A stretch of 64,000 nt of DNA from Curtobacterium caseinilyticum (GTDB taxonomy: Bacteria; Actinomycetota; Actinomycetes; Actinomycetales; Microbacteriaceae). Location of the stretch: contig NZ_JAUCMN010000005.1 in the NCBI RefSeq assembly GCF_030363035.1, forward strand, positions 186,001 to 250,000, written 5' to 3'. Both the position numbers and the translations under genes were made by a program. Below the pieces are notes generated by a model. That model worked only from the letters and a program-made list of their open reading frames with translations, did no database searches and was not told the DNA's origin. Positions 27,405 to 36,472 of this stretch are shown here, piece after piece (position 1 is the stretch's first letter; every line of letters begins with the position of its first letter).

Positions 27405-29459
27405 TCAGTCGCGGGTGGTGATGCCGAAGGGCGAGCTCTCGAGGTCCGTGAAGTTGCCCACGGTCGCCCGGACCGTGCACGACGGCGCGACGGACAGCGC
27501 GGTCACCACGAGTCCGTCGGACGACACCGCGAGCGCACCCGAGCACCCGTCGGCGAAGCGGACCCCGGACTCCCCGCCGGCGACGTCGGTGAGCATCTCC
27601 GACGGTTTCCCGGTCGAGGGGCTGCGGTAGAGCGGGTTCAGTTCGTCGGCGCCGCTCGGCCAGACCGGCACGAGCGTCACCGGCAGCGTGGTCTGGCTCA
27701 CCGTGCGGTCGGGCGTGCGGACCTCGACGCCCTGCAGTCGCTGCACGGGGTACGAGGTGCCGGTCACGGTCTGGTCGGTGACGGCCGTCGTGGTCGCGCT
27801 GCCCGCCGCGTCGAGCCACTCCTGGAGCCCGGCCTGGTCGGGCACGTCGGACAGTCGTACGGTCGCCTGGACGGTCAGGTCCTCGCCCGCCCGGACCACC
27901 ACGTCGGAGAGCGTCCAGCCGCAGCGGACGTCGACGCCGGTCAGCGACGGTCGGTTCCGGGCACCGGTGACGTCGTCGCCGGTCGCTCCGTCCCCGGTCC
28001 ACGTCACCGCGGGGCACTCGGACCGCGCCCCGACCCCGGGCACCACCTCGAGCAGCGGGCCGCGGAGCGTCGCGGACTGGGCGGCGTACGTGATCGACAG
28101 GTCGACCGTGCGGGCCTGCGGGTCGACGGTCGCCTTGCGGGTCGTCGAGAGCCCGGTCGGCAACGGACGGTCCTGCTGGAAGGCGCTGGCGGCCTGCGCG
28201 GTCCGCGCGGCGCTCGGCGTGCCCTTCCCGCCCAGGGCCCCCGGGAGCCAGACCACCCCGCCGACGACGAGCGCCGCGACGAGCACGACGCCGAGGGCAC
28301 CGAGCCCGAGCATGCGGTTCGTGAGCCAGTCCGGACGGTGCCACCGGCTGCCAGCGGGAGCCTCGGGTTCGCGAGCGGCGGCGACCGGAGGGCGGGCGAG
28401 CGGCCGGAAGACCGTCCGCGAGCCCGCCGGGCCGAGTTCGGGCACCGGGCCGGCGTCCTCTGCGCCGGCCGACGGTCCACCGGACGGATCGGAGCCACCC
28501 GCGGGGGAGCCGTCGGCGCTCCCGGGACGGAGCCCGCGCACCACGGTGGCGGGTCGCTCGACCTCGGCGAAGGACTCCGGGTCGGCAGTCCGGGCCAGCG
28601 CCGGGGCGTCGGCCAGCTGCCGGGCGAGGCGGCGCAGGGCGGCCGCGGCGTCGGCGGCCGCGGGGCGCCCGGCCGGGTCCTTCGCGAGCATCGTCGACAC
28701 CGCCGCCCAGAGCGGCTCGGGGACGTCGAGCCGTGGCGGATCCGAGGTGACGTGGCGGTAGGCGACGGCGAAGTCGGTGCCCGGTCCGGCGAACGGCGTC
28801 CGTCCGGCCAGGAGTTCGTAGAGCATCACCCCGGCGCCATACACGTCGGCCGCGGGCCCGGAGCGCCCCTGGCTGATCGACTCGGGCGCCATGTACTGCG
28901 GGGTCCCGAGCAGGCCGGTAGTGGTGCGCTGCCGGTCCGCCATCACCGTCGCGATGCCGAAGTCCGACACCCGCACCTCACCGGTCGCGCCGGGGGTCCA
29001 CGGGGTCGCGAGCAGCACGTTGTCGGGCTTCACGTCGCGGTGGGTGACGTCCTGCGCGTGGGCGGAGGCCAGGGCGTCGAGCGTCTCGGCGGTGATCGTG
29101 AGGGCATCGCGCGGCGACAGCGTGCCGGAGCCGGCGAGCAGGTCCCGCGCGGAGCCACCGCCGACCAGGTCCATGACGATCGCGAGCCGGTCGCCCTCGA
29201 CGACCAGGTCGCGGACCCGGACGATCGAGGGGTGCTGCAGGCCGAGGAGCACCGTGCGCTCACGGACGAACCGTTCGACGATCGCGGGGTCCGCCGCGAG
29301 CTCGGCGCGGAGGAGCTTCGCGGCGACGTGCTCGCCGGTCGCGGTGTGCTCGGCGCGCCAGACCTCGCCCGTGGCACCCGTGCCAAGCAGGTCGACGAGC
29401 CGGTACGACGCACCGAGCGGTTCGCCGCGGCCGTACTGCGCCCGCCCCTGGTCCGTCAC
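27405..29459 (-). CDS. Transmembrane Ser/Thr protein kinase (Pkn-type)
   Basis: 684 residues from GTG 29459. The N-terminal Hanks-type kinase domain (about 15-275) has the Gly loop GTGATGEVW, the AAKLL lysine, HRDVKPDN, SDFG and GTPQYMAPE, so it should be active. A Pro/Ser-rich juxtamembrane linker (about 285-375) leads to one membrane segment (about 388-412) and an extracellular domain of about 270 residues with several Cys. It is convergent with the FHA-containing ATPase gene. Kinase-FHA pairing suggests the kinase may control the secretion ATPase by phosphorylation. The kinase-membrane-ectodomain order is also that of EssB, whose kinase domain is inactive; that parallel is an inference. 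Confidence 0.9.
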   Translation of the reverse strand: MTDQGRAQYGRGEPLGASYRLVDLLGTGATGEVWRAEHTATGEHVAAKLLRAELAADPAIVERFVRERTVLLGLQHPSIVRVRDLVVEGDRLAIVMDLVGGGSARDLLAGSGTLSPRDALTITAETLDALASAHAQDVTHRDVKPDNVLLATPWTPGATGEVRVSDFGIATVMADRQRTTTGLLGTPQYMAPESISQGRSGPAADVYGAGVMLYELLAGRTPFAGPGTDFAVAYRHVTSDPPRLDVPEPLWAAVSTMLAKDPAGRPAAADAAAALRRLARQLADAPALARTADPESFAEVERPATVVRGLRPGSADGSPAGGSDPSGGPSAGAEDAGPVPELGPAGSRTVFRPLARPPVAAAREPEAPAGSRWHRPDWLTNRMLGLGALGVVLVAALVVGGVVWLPGALGGKGTPSAARTAQAASAFQQDRPLPTGLSTTRKATVDPQARTVDLSITYAAQSATLRGPLLEVVPGVGARSECPAVTWTGDGATGDDVTGARNRPSLTGVDVRCGWTLSDVVVRAGEDLTVQATVRLSDVPDQAGLQEWLDAAGSATTTAVTDQTVTGTSYPVQRLQGVEVRTPDRTVSQTTLPVTLVPVWPSGADELNPLYRSPSTGKPSEMLTDVAGGESGVRFADGCSGALAVSSDGLVVTALSVAPSCTVRATVGNFTDLESSPFGITTRD

Positions 29460-29507
29460 GTTGCCCCCGAGTGCCCCTGGCCGACCCCTCGTCGACCTCG
29501 CGTCATG

Positions 29508-30350
29508 TTACCGGCCGGGACCTGCGGCGTACTGCACGTCGATGGCGTGCTGGGTGAAGCCCGAGCGCCGGTAGAGCGCGAGCGCCGGCTCGTTGTCGCC
29601 CTCGACGTAGAGCGCCGCCGTGTCGAGTCCGCGGCCGGCGAGCCGCGCCGAACCCGCGCGCATGAGCACGCCGCCGAGCCCCTGCCCGTGCAGGTCCGGA
29701 CGGACGGCGACCGCGTAGAACTCGCCGACGCCGTCCTCGACCTTGAGCCAGCACGACCCCGCGAGCGCACCCTCGGCGTCGCGGAGGAGCAGGAGGTCGT
29801 CGCCGTCGAACCAGGGCTCGGCTTCGCGGGCCCTGAGGTCGTCGAGGGTCATCCGCCCCTGTTCCGGGTGGTGGGCGAAGGCGGCGGCGTTCAGGGCGAG
29901 CCAGGCGTCCTCGTCGTCGGGGTCGCCGGCGCGGAACGACGACAGCGACAGCCCGGCCGGCACGCGGGGGTCGTCGGGTGCACCGGCGACGGGTGCCCGG
30001 AGCTGCAGGAGGGTGCGGACGGCCGTCCACCCGTGACGGTCCGCGAGTGCGCGTGCAGCGGGGTGGTCGCCGTGCGCCCAGGCGAGCCGGGGCGGCGCTG
30101 CTCCCGCGTCGGCGGCCCCGCCGCCCGGGGTGAGCGCCTGCTCGACGAGGGCCGAACCGATGCCCTGGCCACGGGCCTCCCGGGCGACCACGAGCTCCAG
30201 CTCGCCGTCCCGGACCACGGCGACCCCGCGCTCGTCGCCGACGACCGTCGCGCGGCCCGCACGCACGTCGACCAGGGTCTGGTCGGAGAACGGCGGTGCC
30301 TCGCCCGCGGCGATCGAAGCGCTCGCGAGCATCTCGACGACGGCGAGCAC
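29508..30350 (-). CDS. mshD: Mycothiol synthase
   Basis: Acetylates Cys-GlcN-Ins with acetyl-CoA in the last step of mycothiol synthesis. The 280 residues contain two GNAT folds. The N-terminal half has AREARGQGIGSALVE (acetyl-CoA loop) and the C-terminal half has RPDLHGQGLGGVLM and VEGDNEPALALYRRSGF, a strong MshD signature. The GTG start shares one base with the glnR stop (TAGTG), so the genes form an operon, an order also seen in mycobacteria (Rv0818-Rv0819). Slightly shorter than the mycobacterial enzyme. Presence of this gene supports an actinobacterial source. Confidence 0.92.
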   Translation of the reverse strand: MLAVVEMLASASIAAGEAPPFSDQTLVDVRAGRATVVGDERGVAVVRDGELELVVAREARGQGIGSALVEQALTPGGGAADAGAAPPRLAWAHGDHPAARALADRHGWTAVRTLLQLRAPVAGAPDDPRVPAGLSLSSFRAGDPDDEDAWLALNAAAFAHHPEQGRMTLDDLRAREAEPWFDGDDLLLLRDAEGALAGSCWLKVEDGVGEFYAVAVRPDLHGQGLGGVLMRAGSARLAGRGLDTAALYVEGDNEPALALYRRSGFTQHAIDVQYAAGPGR

Positions 30351-31033
30351 TACTGCCCCGCCAGCCGGTCGGCCTCGTCGTCGTGGACGTTGAAGCGGTA
30401 GCCGACGTTGCGGACGGTGCCGATGAGCGACTCGAGGTCACCGAGCTTCGCGCGGAGGCGCCGCACGTGCACGTCGACCGTGCGGGTGCCGCCGAAGTAG
30501 TCGTAGCCCCAGACCTCGCTCAGGAGCTGCTCGCGCGTGAACACCCGCGACGGGTGCGTGGCGAAGAACCGGAGGAGCTCGAACTCCTTGAAGGTCAGGT
30601 CGAGCGGTCGACCGCGGACCTTCGCCGAGTAGCTGGCCTCGTCGATGACCACACCGGACGCCTGGATCTTCGACCCCGTCGGGTTCTTGGCGGCACGGCC
30701 GGCGGTCAGGCGGATGCGCGCGTCGACCTCGGCCGGACCGGCGCTCTCGAGCACGACGTCGTCGACGTTCCACTCGCTGTTCACCGCGGTCAGTCCGCCC
30801 TCGGTGACCACCAGGATGATCGGCGTCGTCGAGCCGCTCGTCGCCAGGATCTTGCAGAGTGCCTTCGCGCTCACCAGGTCGAGGCGGGCGTCGACGAACA
30901 TCAGGTCGCTCTGCGGGGCGTTGACCAGCTGGGCGGCCTCGGCGGGGACGTGGCGGATCCGGTGGCTCAGGAGACCGAGACTCGGCAGGACGTCGCCGGG
31001 CGCGGCTGAGGTGAGTACCAGGAGCTGGGCCAC
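30350..31033 (-). CDS. glnR: Orphan OmpR-type response regulator, GlnR-like
   Basis: 227 residues. The receiver-like N-terminal domain (about 1-120) is degenerate: one Asp is present in MFVDARLD, but the acidic pocket residues and the usual Lys environment are altered, as in GlnR, which works without a partner kinase. The C-terminal winged helix (about 130-220) has [29 protein letters not shown] and [10 protein letters not shown]. No histidine kinase is adjacent; mshD follows directly. In actinomycetes GlnR activates nitrogen assimilation genes. Assignment relies on the sequence style and the glnR-mshD order. Confidence 0.8.
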   Translation of the reverse strand: MAQLLVLTSAAPGDVLPSLGLLSHRIRHVPAEAAQLVNAPQSDLMFVDARLDLVSAKALCKILATSGSTTPIILVVTEGGLTAVNSEWNVDDVVLESAGPAEVDARIRLTAGRAAKNPTGSKIQASGVVIDEASYSAKVRGRPLDLTFKEFELLRFFATHPSRVFTREQLLSEVWGYDYFGGTRTVDVHVRRLRAKLGDLESLIGTVRNVGYRFNVHDDEADRLAGQ

Positions 31034-31143
31034 AGGACCTCCAGAACGAGGGGACGTCGTGGAGCCATCCTAGTGATGCCTGCGGAGCCGCCTGCCGACC
31101 GGCCGGTCGGTCGGGCTTCCGACGGCGGTCGCGCGGCCCTGCC

Positions 31144-31437
31144 ATGATGGAGCGCGTGACCGAGCCCGTCCCGCCCCTCGACCAGCGCCGACTGCGGCTG
31201 ACCTCCGTGCTGCCGGTCTGGGTGCTCGCGGTGATCGGGGCCGTGCTCGTCCTCACCCTGACGCAGAAGGACTCGTTCGCCTGGCTGCTGCTCGTGTTCG
31301 TGCTGTGCGTGCTCGTCAGCTTCGTGCTGCAGCTCATCACCGCGACGAAGGACGGACTGGTCGAACGGATCAGCATCGCGTCCTCGGGGGCGTTCGTGGT
31401 CGTGCTCGTGACGGCAGTGGTGCTCCTGGCCCGCTGA
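31144..31437 (+). CDS. Small three-helix membrane protein
   Basis: 97 residues from ATG 31144 (alternatives ATG 31147 and GTG 31156). After a short polar N-terminus there are three hydrophobic segments at about residues 22-40, 46-64 and 76-96. There is no recognised domain. It is divergent from glnR with a 110-base gap that must hold both promoters. Confidence 0.65.
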   Translation: MMERVTEPVPPLDQRRLRLTSVLPVWVLAVIGAVLVLTLTQKDSFAWLLLVFVLCVLVSFVLQLITATKDGLVERISIASSGAFVVVLVTAVVLLAR

Positions 31438-31583
31438 GCGACACGCGCCTCGTGACGCCTCGCGCCCTTCGCCCCGCGACCGCGCCCTTCGCCCCGCGAC
31501 CGCGCCCGCGCCCTGCGCCCGTCGCCCTGCGACCCGCGGGGCCCTGCCCTGGCGCCGTCAGGTGTCCCGCGTAGACTCGCCGC

Positions 31584-31700
31584 ATGGATTCGCTGCTTGC
31601 GCTCGAGCTGTTCTACGTGGGCCTCCTCGGCCTGGCGTCGCTCGCGATCGCGTTCATCTCGGTCGTCGTCGTCGTGAAGCTGTTCAAGGGTCAGCGTTGA
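31584..31700 (+). CDS. 38-residue single-pass membrane peptide
   Basis: ATG 31584 opens a 38-residue frame: MDSLLALELF, then a membrane segment to about residue 31, ending KLFKGQR. A TAGACT -10 at 31572-31577 lies exactly six bases before the ATG, the leaderless pattern used by other genes here. The stop overlaps the TTG start of the nitrobindin-like gene (TTGA), so it heads that operon. Role unknown; the overlap and promoter make it a real gene. Confidence 0.72.
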   Translation: MDSLLALELFYVGLLGLASLAIAFISVVVVVKLFKGQR

Positions 31701-32299
31701 TCGAACTGCCGGAGGGCCTGGCGCCCGAGCTCGTCCCGCTGTCCTGGCTCGTCGGTGTCTGGGAGGGCACGGGCGTGGTCGAGTACCCCGTGGGCGACGA
31801 GGACGAGCCCCGCAAGTACGAGTTCGGCCAGCGCGTGAGCTTCAGCCACGACGGCCTGCCCTACCTCAACTACTCCTCGACGACGTGGCTGCTCGACGAC
31901 GACCACACGCCCCTCGCCGCCGAGATGGGCTACTGGCGCATCGACCGTCCGAACGAGCCGGGTGACCGTGGCCCCGCGATGCTCATGGGTGACGGGCCGG
32001 CCCCGTTCAGCACGGTGGAGAGCGTCGAGACGCTCCGCAACACGACCGACGGCTTCGACGTCGAGGCCGCGATCATCCACCCGACGGGCGTCAACGAGCT
32101 CTACGTGGGCCGCGTCAAGAAGGGCCGGATCGACCTGGCCACCGACGCGGTGATGCGCTCGCCGAACGCGAAGGACTACTCGGCGGCGACCCGGTTGTAC
32201 GGTCTGGTCGAGGGCAAGCTCTTCTGGGCGTGGGACATCGCCGCGCTCGGGCAGCAGCTCACGTCGCACGCCTCGGGGCAGCTCGCGAAGGTCGACTGA
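31697..32299 (+). CDS. Nitrobindin-like heme-binding beta-barrel protein (FABP family)
   Basis: 200 residues from TTG 31697, with AAGGG six bases upstream. The N-terminal GVWEGTGVVEYP closely fits the nitrobindin motif GxWxGxGxGxYP (one Gly replaced by Val), and a C-terminal His (TSHASGQL) sits where the heme ligand is found. Known nitrobindins bind ferric heme and isomerise peroxynitrite. The next gene, ygfZ, starts within its stop codon (TGATG); the same pairing is conserved in mycobacteria (Rv0813c region). Confidence 0.85.
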   Translation: MIELPEGLAPELVPLSWLVGVWEGTGVVEYPVGDEDEPRKYEFGQRVSFSHDGLPYLNYSSTTWLLDDDHTPLAAEMGYWRIDRPNEPGDRGPAMLMGDGPAPFSTVESVETLRNTTDGFDVEAAIIHPTGVNELYVGRVKKGRIDLATDAVMRSPNAKDYSAATRLYGLVEGKLFWAWDIAALGQQLTSHASGQLAKVD

Positions 32300-33366
32300 T
32301 GGCGGTCTTCGCCGACCGACCGGGCTTCGTCGCGTCGGATGCCGGTCCGGCCGCGCACTTCGGCAACCCCACCGGCGAGCAGCGCGCGCTGGCGTCCGGG
32401 CGTGCCGTGGTCGAGCTCGGTCTCGGCGTCGTGTCGGTCACCGGGCCGGACCGGCTGTCGTGGCTCAACTCGATCACGTCGCAGCTGCTCACCGGGCTCG
32501 CACCGGGTGCGAGCACCGAGACGCTGGTCCTCGACCAGTCCGGCCGCGTCGAGCACGCCGCCCGCGTGGTCGACGACGGCGAGGTCACGTGGCTCCTCAC
32601 CGAGCCCGCCGACGCGGCTCCGCTCGCCGCCTGGCTCGACTCGATGCGCTTCATGCTGCGGGTCGAGGTCGCGGACCGCTCGGCAGACCTCGTCACCCTC
32701 GGCAGGTTCGACGGTTCGGCAGCACCGGACGACGTGGTCGTCGAGTGGGTGGATCCGTGGTCGTCGGTCGCGCCCGGCGGATGGGGCTACGCCGCCCTGG
32801 AGGCCCACCCCGGCTCCGACTGGACCCTTCGCATCGACGTGGTCACCCCGGACACCGCGGCTGCGCTGGCAGCGACGGACGCGCCGGTCGCGGGGCTGCT
32901 CGCGTTCGAGGCCCTGCGCATCGCCGCGTGGCGGCCCGCGCTCTCGGACGTCGACGAGCGGACGATCCCGCACGAGCTCGACTGGCTCCGCTCTGCCGTG
33001 CACCTGTCGAAGGGCTGCTACCGCGGGCAGGAGACCGTCGCGAAGGTGCACAACCTCGGACACCCGCCGCGTCGGGTCGTGATGCTCCACCTGGACGGGT
33101 CGGACGGCGTGCTGCCCGCACCCGGCTCCACGGTCGAGCTCGACGGCAAGGACGTCGGACGGCTCACCGCGTCGGCGCTCCACCACGAGCTCGGGCCGAT
33201 CGGGCTCGCCGTCGTGAAGCGCTCGCTCGACCCCACGGCGACGCTGACGCTGACGGTCGACGACGTCGTCGTCACCGCGGCGCAGGAGACGATCGTCCCG
33301 CCGGAGGCCGGAGCGACGGCGAACGTGCCGCGCCTGCCCCGGCTCGGGGCCGTCCGCCGCTCGTAG
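32299..33366 (+). CDS. ygfZ: Folate-binding protein YgfZ (Fe-S cluster assembly factor)
   Basis: 355 residues. It resembles the GcvT aminomethyltransferase fold but carries the YgfZ signature KGCYRGQE at about residue 238, whose Cys is needed for function in E. coli YgfZ. It supports folate-dependent assembly or repair of some Fe-S proteins. ATG 32299 overlaps the upstream stop by one base, giving a coupled three-gene operon with the small peptide and the nitrobindin-like gene. Confidence 0.92.
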   Translation: MAVFADRPGFVASDAGPAAHFGNPTGEQRALASGRAVVELGLGVVSVTGPDRLSWLNSITSQLLTGLAPGASTETLVLDQSGRVEHAARVVDDGEVTWLLTEPADAAPLAAWLDSMRFMLRVEVADRSADLVTLGRFDGSAAPDDVVVEWVDPWSSVAPGGWGYAALEAHPGSDWTLRIDVVTPDTAAALAATDAPVAGLLAFEALRIAAWRPALSDVDERTIPHELDWLRSAVHLSKGCYRGQETVAKVHNLGHPPRRVVMLHLDGSDGVLPAPGSTVELDGKDVGRLTASALHHELGPIGLAVVKRSLDPTATLTLTVDDVVVTAAQETIVPPEAGATANVPRLPRLGAVRRS

Positions 33367-33404
33367 GCCGGGGCCGCACCCGCACGGGCCGAGTCTCGCG
33401 CTGA

Positions 33405-33442
33405 GCGACGATCCTCGCGGTCACGAGCCCGAGGAGTGTCGC
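33405..33442. terminator. Imperfect hairpin between convergent ygfZ and methyltransferase
   Basis: GCGACGATCCTCG (33405-33417) and CGAGGAGTGTCGC (33430-33442) pair with two mismatches. The flanks also repeat CCGAGTCTCG at about 33389 and 33449. It probably terminates both genes. Confidence 0.45.
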
Positions 33443-33481
33443 CCGGACCGAGTCTCGGGTCGCGCAGGCGCGGGGGCGCCG

Positions 33482-34255
33482 TCAGGCGGGGGCGACGGCG
33501 GACCAGGGGACGCTGAGCTCGCCGAGGCGCCACCGCGTCACGCCGTGCAGCACCGGCCATCCCCGGTCGCGCATCCCGTGCACCGTCGCAATCCAGCGCT
33601 GCCGCGGGCCGTACGTCCCGAGCGGTGCGGCGACCGCCCACGACCGGTCGAAGTCGAGCAGGAACGCGTGCACCCGCTCCCCGGGGACGTTCCGGTGGAT
33701 CAGCGCCTTCGGCAGCCGCTCGGCCACGATGCTCGGCAGCTCGAGGTCGGCGACCCGCAGCGACACCGTGAAGGTGTGCGGCGCGTGCTCGTCGAGGGTG
33801 ACCCAGGAGGCCACCCGCCCGACCTCGTTGCAGGTGCCCTCGACGAGTGCGCCGCCGGGCTGCAGACGGTCCTGCATGATCCGCCACGAGTCGACGACGG
33901 CCGACTCGTCGTACTGCCGCAGCACGTTGAACGCCCGGATCACGACGGGCCGTCGTCCGTCCGGCGTCGGCGTCTCGAACCCGCCGAGGCGGAACGTCAC
34001 CCCGTCCCGGGTACCCGCGTTCGCCAGGGCCACGCGGGCCGGTTCGATCTCGATGCCGGTGACCTCGACGTCCGGGCGGACCCGGGCGAGCCGGTCGCGG
34101 AGCTCGAGCGTCGTCGTGGGTCGCGCGCCGTACCCGACGTCGGCGACGAGCGGGTCCGCGGTGCGACGGAGGGCCGGGAGTGCGGCGATCCACCGGTCGA
34201 CACGGCGCAGCCGGTTGTACCCGGTGGTCCCGCGCGTGACGTTCCCGATGGGCAT
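33482..34255 (-). CDS. Class I SAM-dependent methyltransferase-like protein
   Basis: 257 residues. The region [17 protein letters not shown] (about 37-53) resembles the SAM-binding motif [14 protein letters not shown] is motif II, and FNVLRQYDE and [16 protein letters not shown] are later parts of the fold. The substrate cannot be told. The start ATG 34255 is only 44 bases from the divergent gpmA start. A second, unrelated open frame overlaps on the other strand and is discarded. Confidence 0.75.
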   Translation of the reverse strand: MPIGNVTRGTTGYNRLRRVDRWIAALPALRRTADPLVADVGYGARPTTTLELRDRLARVRPDVEVTGIEIEPARVALANAGTRDGVTFRLGGFETPTPDGRRPVVIRAFNVLRQYDESAVVDSWRIMQDRLQPGGALVEGTCNEVGRVASWVTLDEHAPHTFTVSLRVADLELPSIVAERLPKALIHRNVPGERVHAFLLDFDRSWAVAAPLGTYGPRQRWIATVHGMRDRGWPVLHGVTRWRLGELSVPWSAVAPA

Positions 34256-34299
34256 GCGACCAGGGTACGGGCCTGCGGCCGCTCGGTAGACTCGGACGC

Positions 34300-35046
34300 A
34301 TGACCTCCACGCTCGTCCTGCTCCGTCACGGCAACAGTGACTGGAACCAGAAGAACCTGTTCACCGGTTGGGTCGACGTCCGGCTCAGCGAGCTGGGCGA
34401 GAAGGAGGCGAAGCGCGCCGGCGAGCTCATCGCCGAATCGGGCATCGTGCCCGACGTCCTGTACACGTCGCTCCTGACCCGCGCGATCCAGACCGCGGAC
34501 ATCGCCCTGCTCGAGGCCGACCTGGCGTGGCTGCCGGTGAAGCGCGACTGGCGGCTCAACGAGCGTCACTACGGCGACCTGCAGGGCAAGGACAAGGCCC
34601 AGACGCTCGAGCAGTACGGCGAGCAGCAGTTCATGGAGTGGCGTCGTTCGTTCGACGTCCCGCCGCCCCCCATCGCGGACGACGCCGAGTGGTCGCAGGC
34701 CGGGGACCGCCGCTACGCCGACCTCGGCGACCAGCTGCCCCGCACCGAGTCGCTGAAGCTCGTGATCGACCGCCTGCTGCCGTACTGGGAGTCGGACATC
34801 ACGAAGGACCTCGGCGAGGGGAAGACCGTCCTCGTCACGGCGCACGGCAACTCCCTGCGCGCGCTCGTCAAGCACCTCGACGGCATCTCGGACGACGACA
34901 TCGCGGGCCTCAACATCCCGACGGGCATCCCGCTCGTGTACGAGCTCGACGACGACTTCCGCCCGACGAAGCCCTCGTACTACCTCGACCCCGAGGCCGC
35001 TGCTGCCGGCGCCGCTGCCGTGGCCGCCCAGGGCGCGAAGAAGTAG
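34300..35046 (+). CDS. gpmA: 2,3-bisphosphoglycerate-dependent phosphoglycerate mutase
   Basis: Interconverts 3- and 2-phosphoglycerate in glycolysis. The 248 residues show the catalytic [10 protein letters not shown], the [13 protein letters not shown] loop and the second catalytic His in [13 protein letters not shown], with an Ala-rich tail. TAGACT lies seven bases before the ATG, so the message is probably leaderless. In mycobacteria gpm1 also sits beside senX3-regX3. Confidence 0.96.
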   Translation: MTSTLVLLRHGNSDWNQKNLFTGWVDVRLSELGEKEAKRAGELIAESGIVPDVLYTSLLTRAIQTADIALLEADLAWLPVKRDWRLNERHYGDLQGKDKAQTLEQYGEQQFMEWRRSFDVPPPPIADDAEWSQAGDRRYADLGDQLPRTESLKLVIDRLLPYWESDITKDLGEGKTVLVTAHGNSLRALVKHLDGISDDDIAGLNIPTGIPLVYELDDDFRPTKPSYYLDPEAAAAGAAAVAAQGAKK

Positions 35047-35059
35047 GACCAGCACCACG

Positions 35060-35094
35060 ACGAACGCCCCGCCGGTTGCCGGCGGGGCGTTCGT
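35060..35094 (+). terminator. gpmA terminator
   Basis: A perfect 16-bp stem (35060-35075 with 35079-35094) with a 3-base loop lies 13 bases after the gpmA stop, between convergent genes. Confidence 0.85.
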
Positions 35095-35130
35095 GCGCCC
35101 AGGGGTCTCCGGGCAGAGGGGTCTGCCGGC

Positions 35131-35679
35131 TCAGACGAAGTGGTCGGCGATCTCCTGGACGAGCGCCCCGACGTCGTACGGCCGGCCGGTGTCGACCCGC
35201 ACGACGGGGACGCCCGGCAGGCCGATCGGTGCAGCCTGGTCGCCGTGCTCGTCCCAGAAGGCCAGGACGTCCGCCAGGTCCCCGTGCACCTCGTGCCGGA
35301 CGGGGAGCGTGCCGGGCTCGTACCGGTCGCGCAGCCGGTCTGCTGCGGTGACCCGGTCGACGGTGCAGAACACCTCGACGGCGCGCGGTGACCCGGCGGA
35401 GGCGAGTCCGGCCTCCAGGCGGTCCCGGTCACGGGACGGCAGCCAGACGGCGTCGACGACGACCCCGTTCTCGACGGCCCGCGCCATCGACCACATCGTG
35501 TCCATCGCGATCCCGCCGAGCTCGCGGGAGCCGATCATCGGGCCGACCACGTCGGCCAGCGGCTCCTTGATGCGGTCCTTCGACAGGAAGGGGCAGCCGA
35601 GCACCTCGGCCAGGGCGGCACCCACCGTGCTCTTGCCCGAACCGGGCATCCCGTTGACGACGATCGCGACCTGAGCCAT
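35131..35679 (-). CDS. P-loop small-molecule kinase (AAA_33/Zeta-like)
   Basis: 182 residues. The N-terminal Walker A GMPGSGKST is at residues 10-18; KDRIKE follows at the position of the substrate-binding lid of shikimate or gluconate-type kinases. The VDAVWLPSRDRDRLEAGL segment fits the P-loop kinase fold. No toxin partner is nearby, so a metabolic kinase is more likely than a Zeta toxin; the substrate is unknown. Confidence 0.75.
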   Translation of the reverse strand: MAQVAIVVNGMPGSGKSTVGAALAEVLGCPFLSKDRIKEPLADVVGPMIGSRELGGIAMDTMWSMARAVENGVVVDAVWLPSRDRDRLEAGLASAGSPRAVEVFCTVDRVTAADRLRDRYEPGTLPVRHEVHGDLADVLAFWDEHGDQAAPIGLPGVPVVRVDTGRPYDVGALVQEIADHFV

Positions 35680-35706
35680 GCCACGATCCTCCCACCTGCC
35701 CGCATC

Positions 35707-35776
35707 GCAAAACGCAACGACGGCGGTTGCTCGCAGCGGGACAGCGCTGCGAGCAACCGCCGGGGTTGCGTTTCGC
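35707..35776 (-). terminator. Very long hairpin after phoU
   Basis: Arms 35707-35738 and 35745-35776 pair over 32 positions with three mismatches around a 6-base loop. It begins six bases after the phoU stop and ends close to the next start. On the minus strand a TTTT lies in the 3' arm. Confidence 0.8.
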
Positions 35777-35781
35777 GGGAG

Positions 35782-36453
35782 TCAGGCGGGGGAGGCCGTC
35801 ACCGACGCGGCGCCGGCCCAGTCGCCCGTCGCCAGGTACTCGACCTTCTTCGCGATCGACACCGCGTGGTCGGCGAAGCGCTCGTGGTAGCGCGAGGCGA
35901 GGGTCGCGTCGACCGTGTCGACCGGGTTGCCCTTCCAGGTCTCGCCGAGCACGAAGTCGAAGACGCTGGCGTGCAGTTCGTCGACGGCGTCGTCCTCGTC
36001 GCGGATCTCCGCCGACAGGGCGATGTCCTCGGTCGCGAGCAGACGCGTGAGCTTCTGGGCCATCTGAACGTCGTGTGCGCCCATCTGCTTGAAGGTGCCG
36101 CGGAGGCCCTTCGGCACGACCTTCTCGGGGAAGCGCTGGCGGGCGAGCTGCGCGATGTGCTCGGCCATGTCGCCCATGCGCTCGAGCGACGAGCTGACGC
36201 GCAGCGCGGTGACGACGACGCGGAGGTCGCGGGCCACCGGGGCCTGGCGGGCGAGGATGTCGATCGCGATCTCGTCGAGGCTGTTCGCAGCGGCGTCGAT
36301 CTTGGCGTCGTCGGCGATCACCTCCTCGGCGAGGGCGACGTCGGACTCGCTGAACGCCTGGGTCGCACGGGTGATCGCGGACTCGACGAGCCCGGCGATC
36401 TCGGTCAGACGCTCCTGGACGTCCTGGAGCTCCTGCTGGAAGACTTCGCGCAT
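35782..36453 (-). CDS. phoU: Phosphate signalling protein PhoU
   Basis: 223 residues with the duplicated three-helix PhoU repeat; each half carries an acidic metal-binding patch (DDAKIDAAANSLDE in the first half, RDEDDAVDELHASV in the second) and the RMGDMAEHIAQLA-type helix. It links the Pst transporter to the SenX3 kinase and represses the regulon when phosphate is plentiful. It is divergent from senX3, and the shared 158-base gap carries a triple PHO repeat oriented toward phoU. Confidence 0.95.
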   Translation of the reverse strand: MREVFQQELQDVQERLTEIAGLVESAITRATQAFSESDVALAEEVIADDAKIDAAANSLDEIAIDILARQAPVARDLRVVVTALRVSSSLERMGDMAEHIAQLARQRFPEKVVPKGLRGTFKQMGAHDVQMAQKLTRLLATEDIALSAEIRDEDDAVDELHASVFDFVLGETWKGNPVDTVDATLASRYHERFADHAVSIAKKVEYLATGDWAGAASVTASPA

Positions 36454-36472
36454 GGGGGATGTGCCTCTCTGA

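Noticed and set aside
35131-35679. Zeta-type toxin
   Set aside because: It has the P-loop kinase fold but no Epsilon-like antitoxin gene beside it, and the flanking genes are housekeeping.
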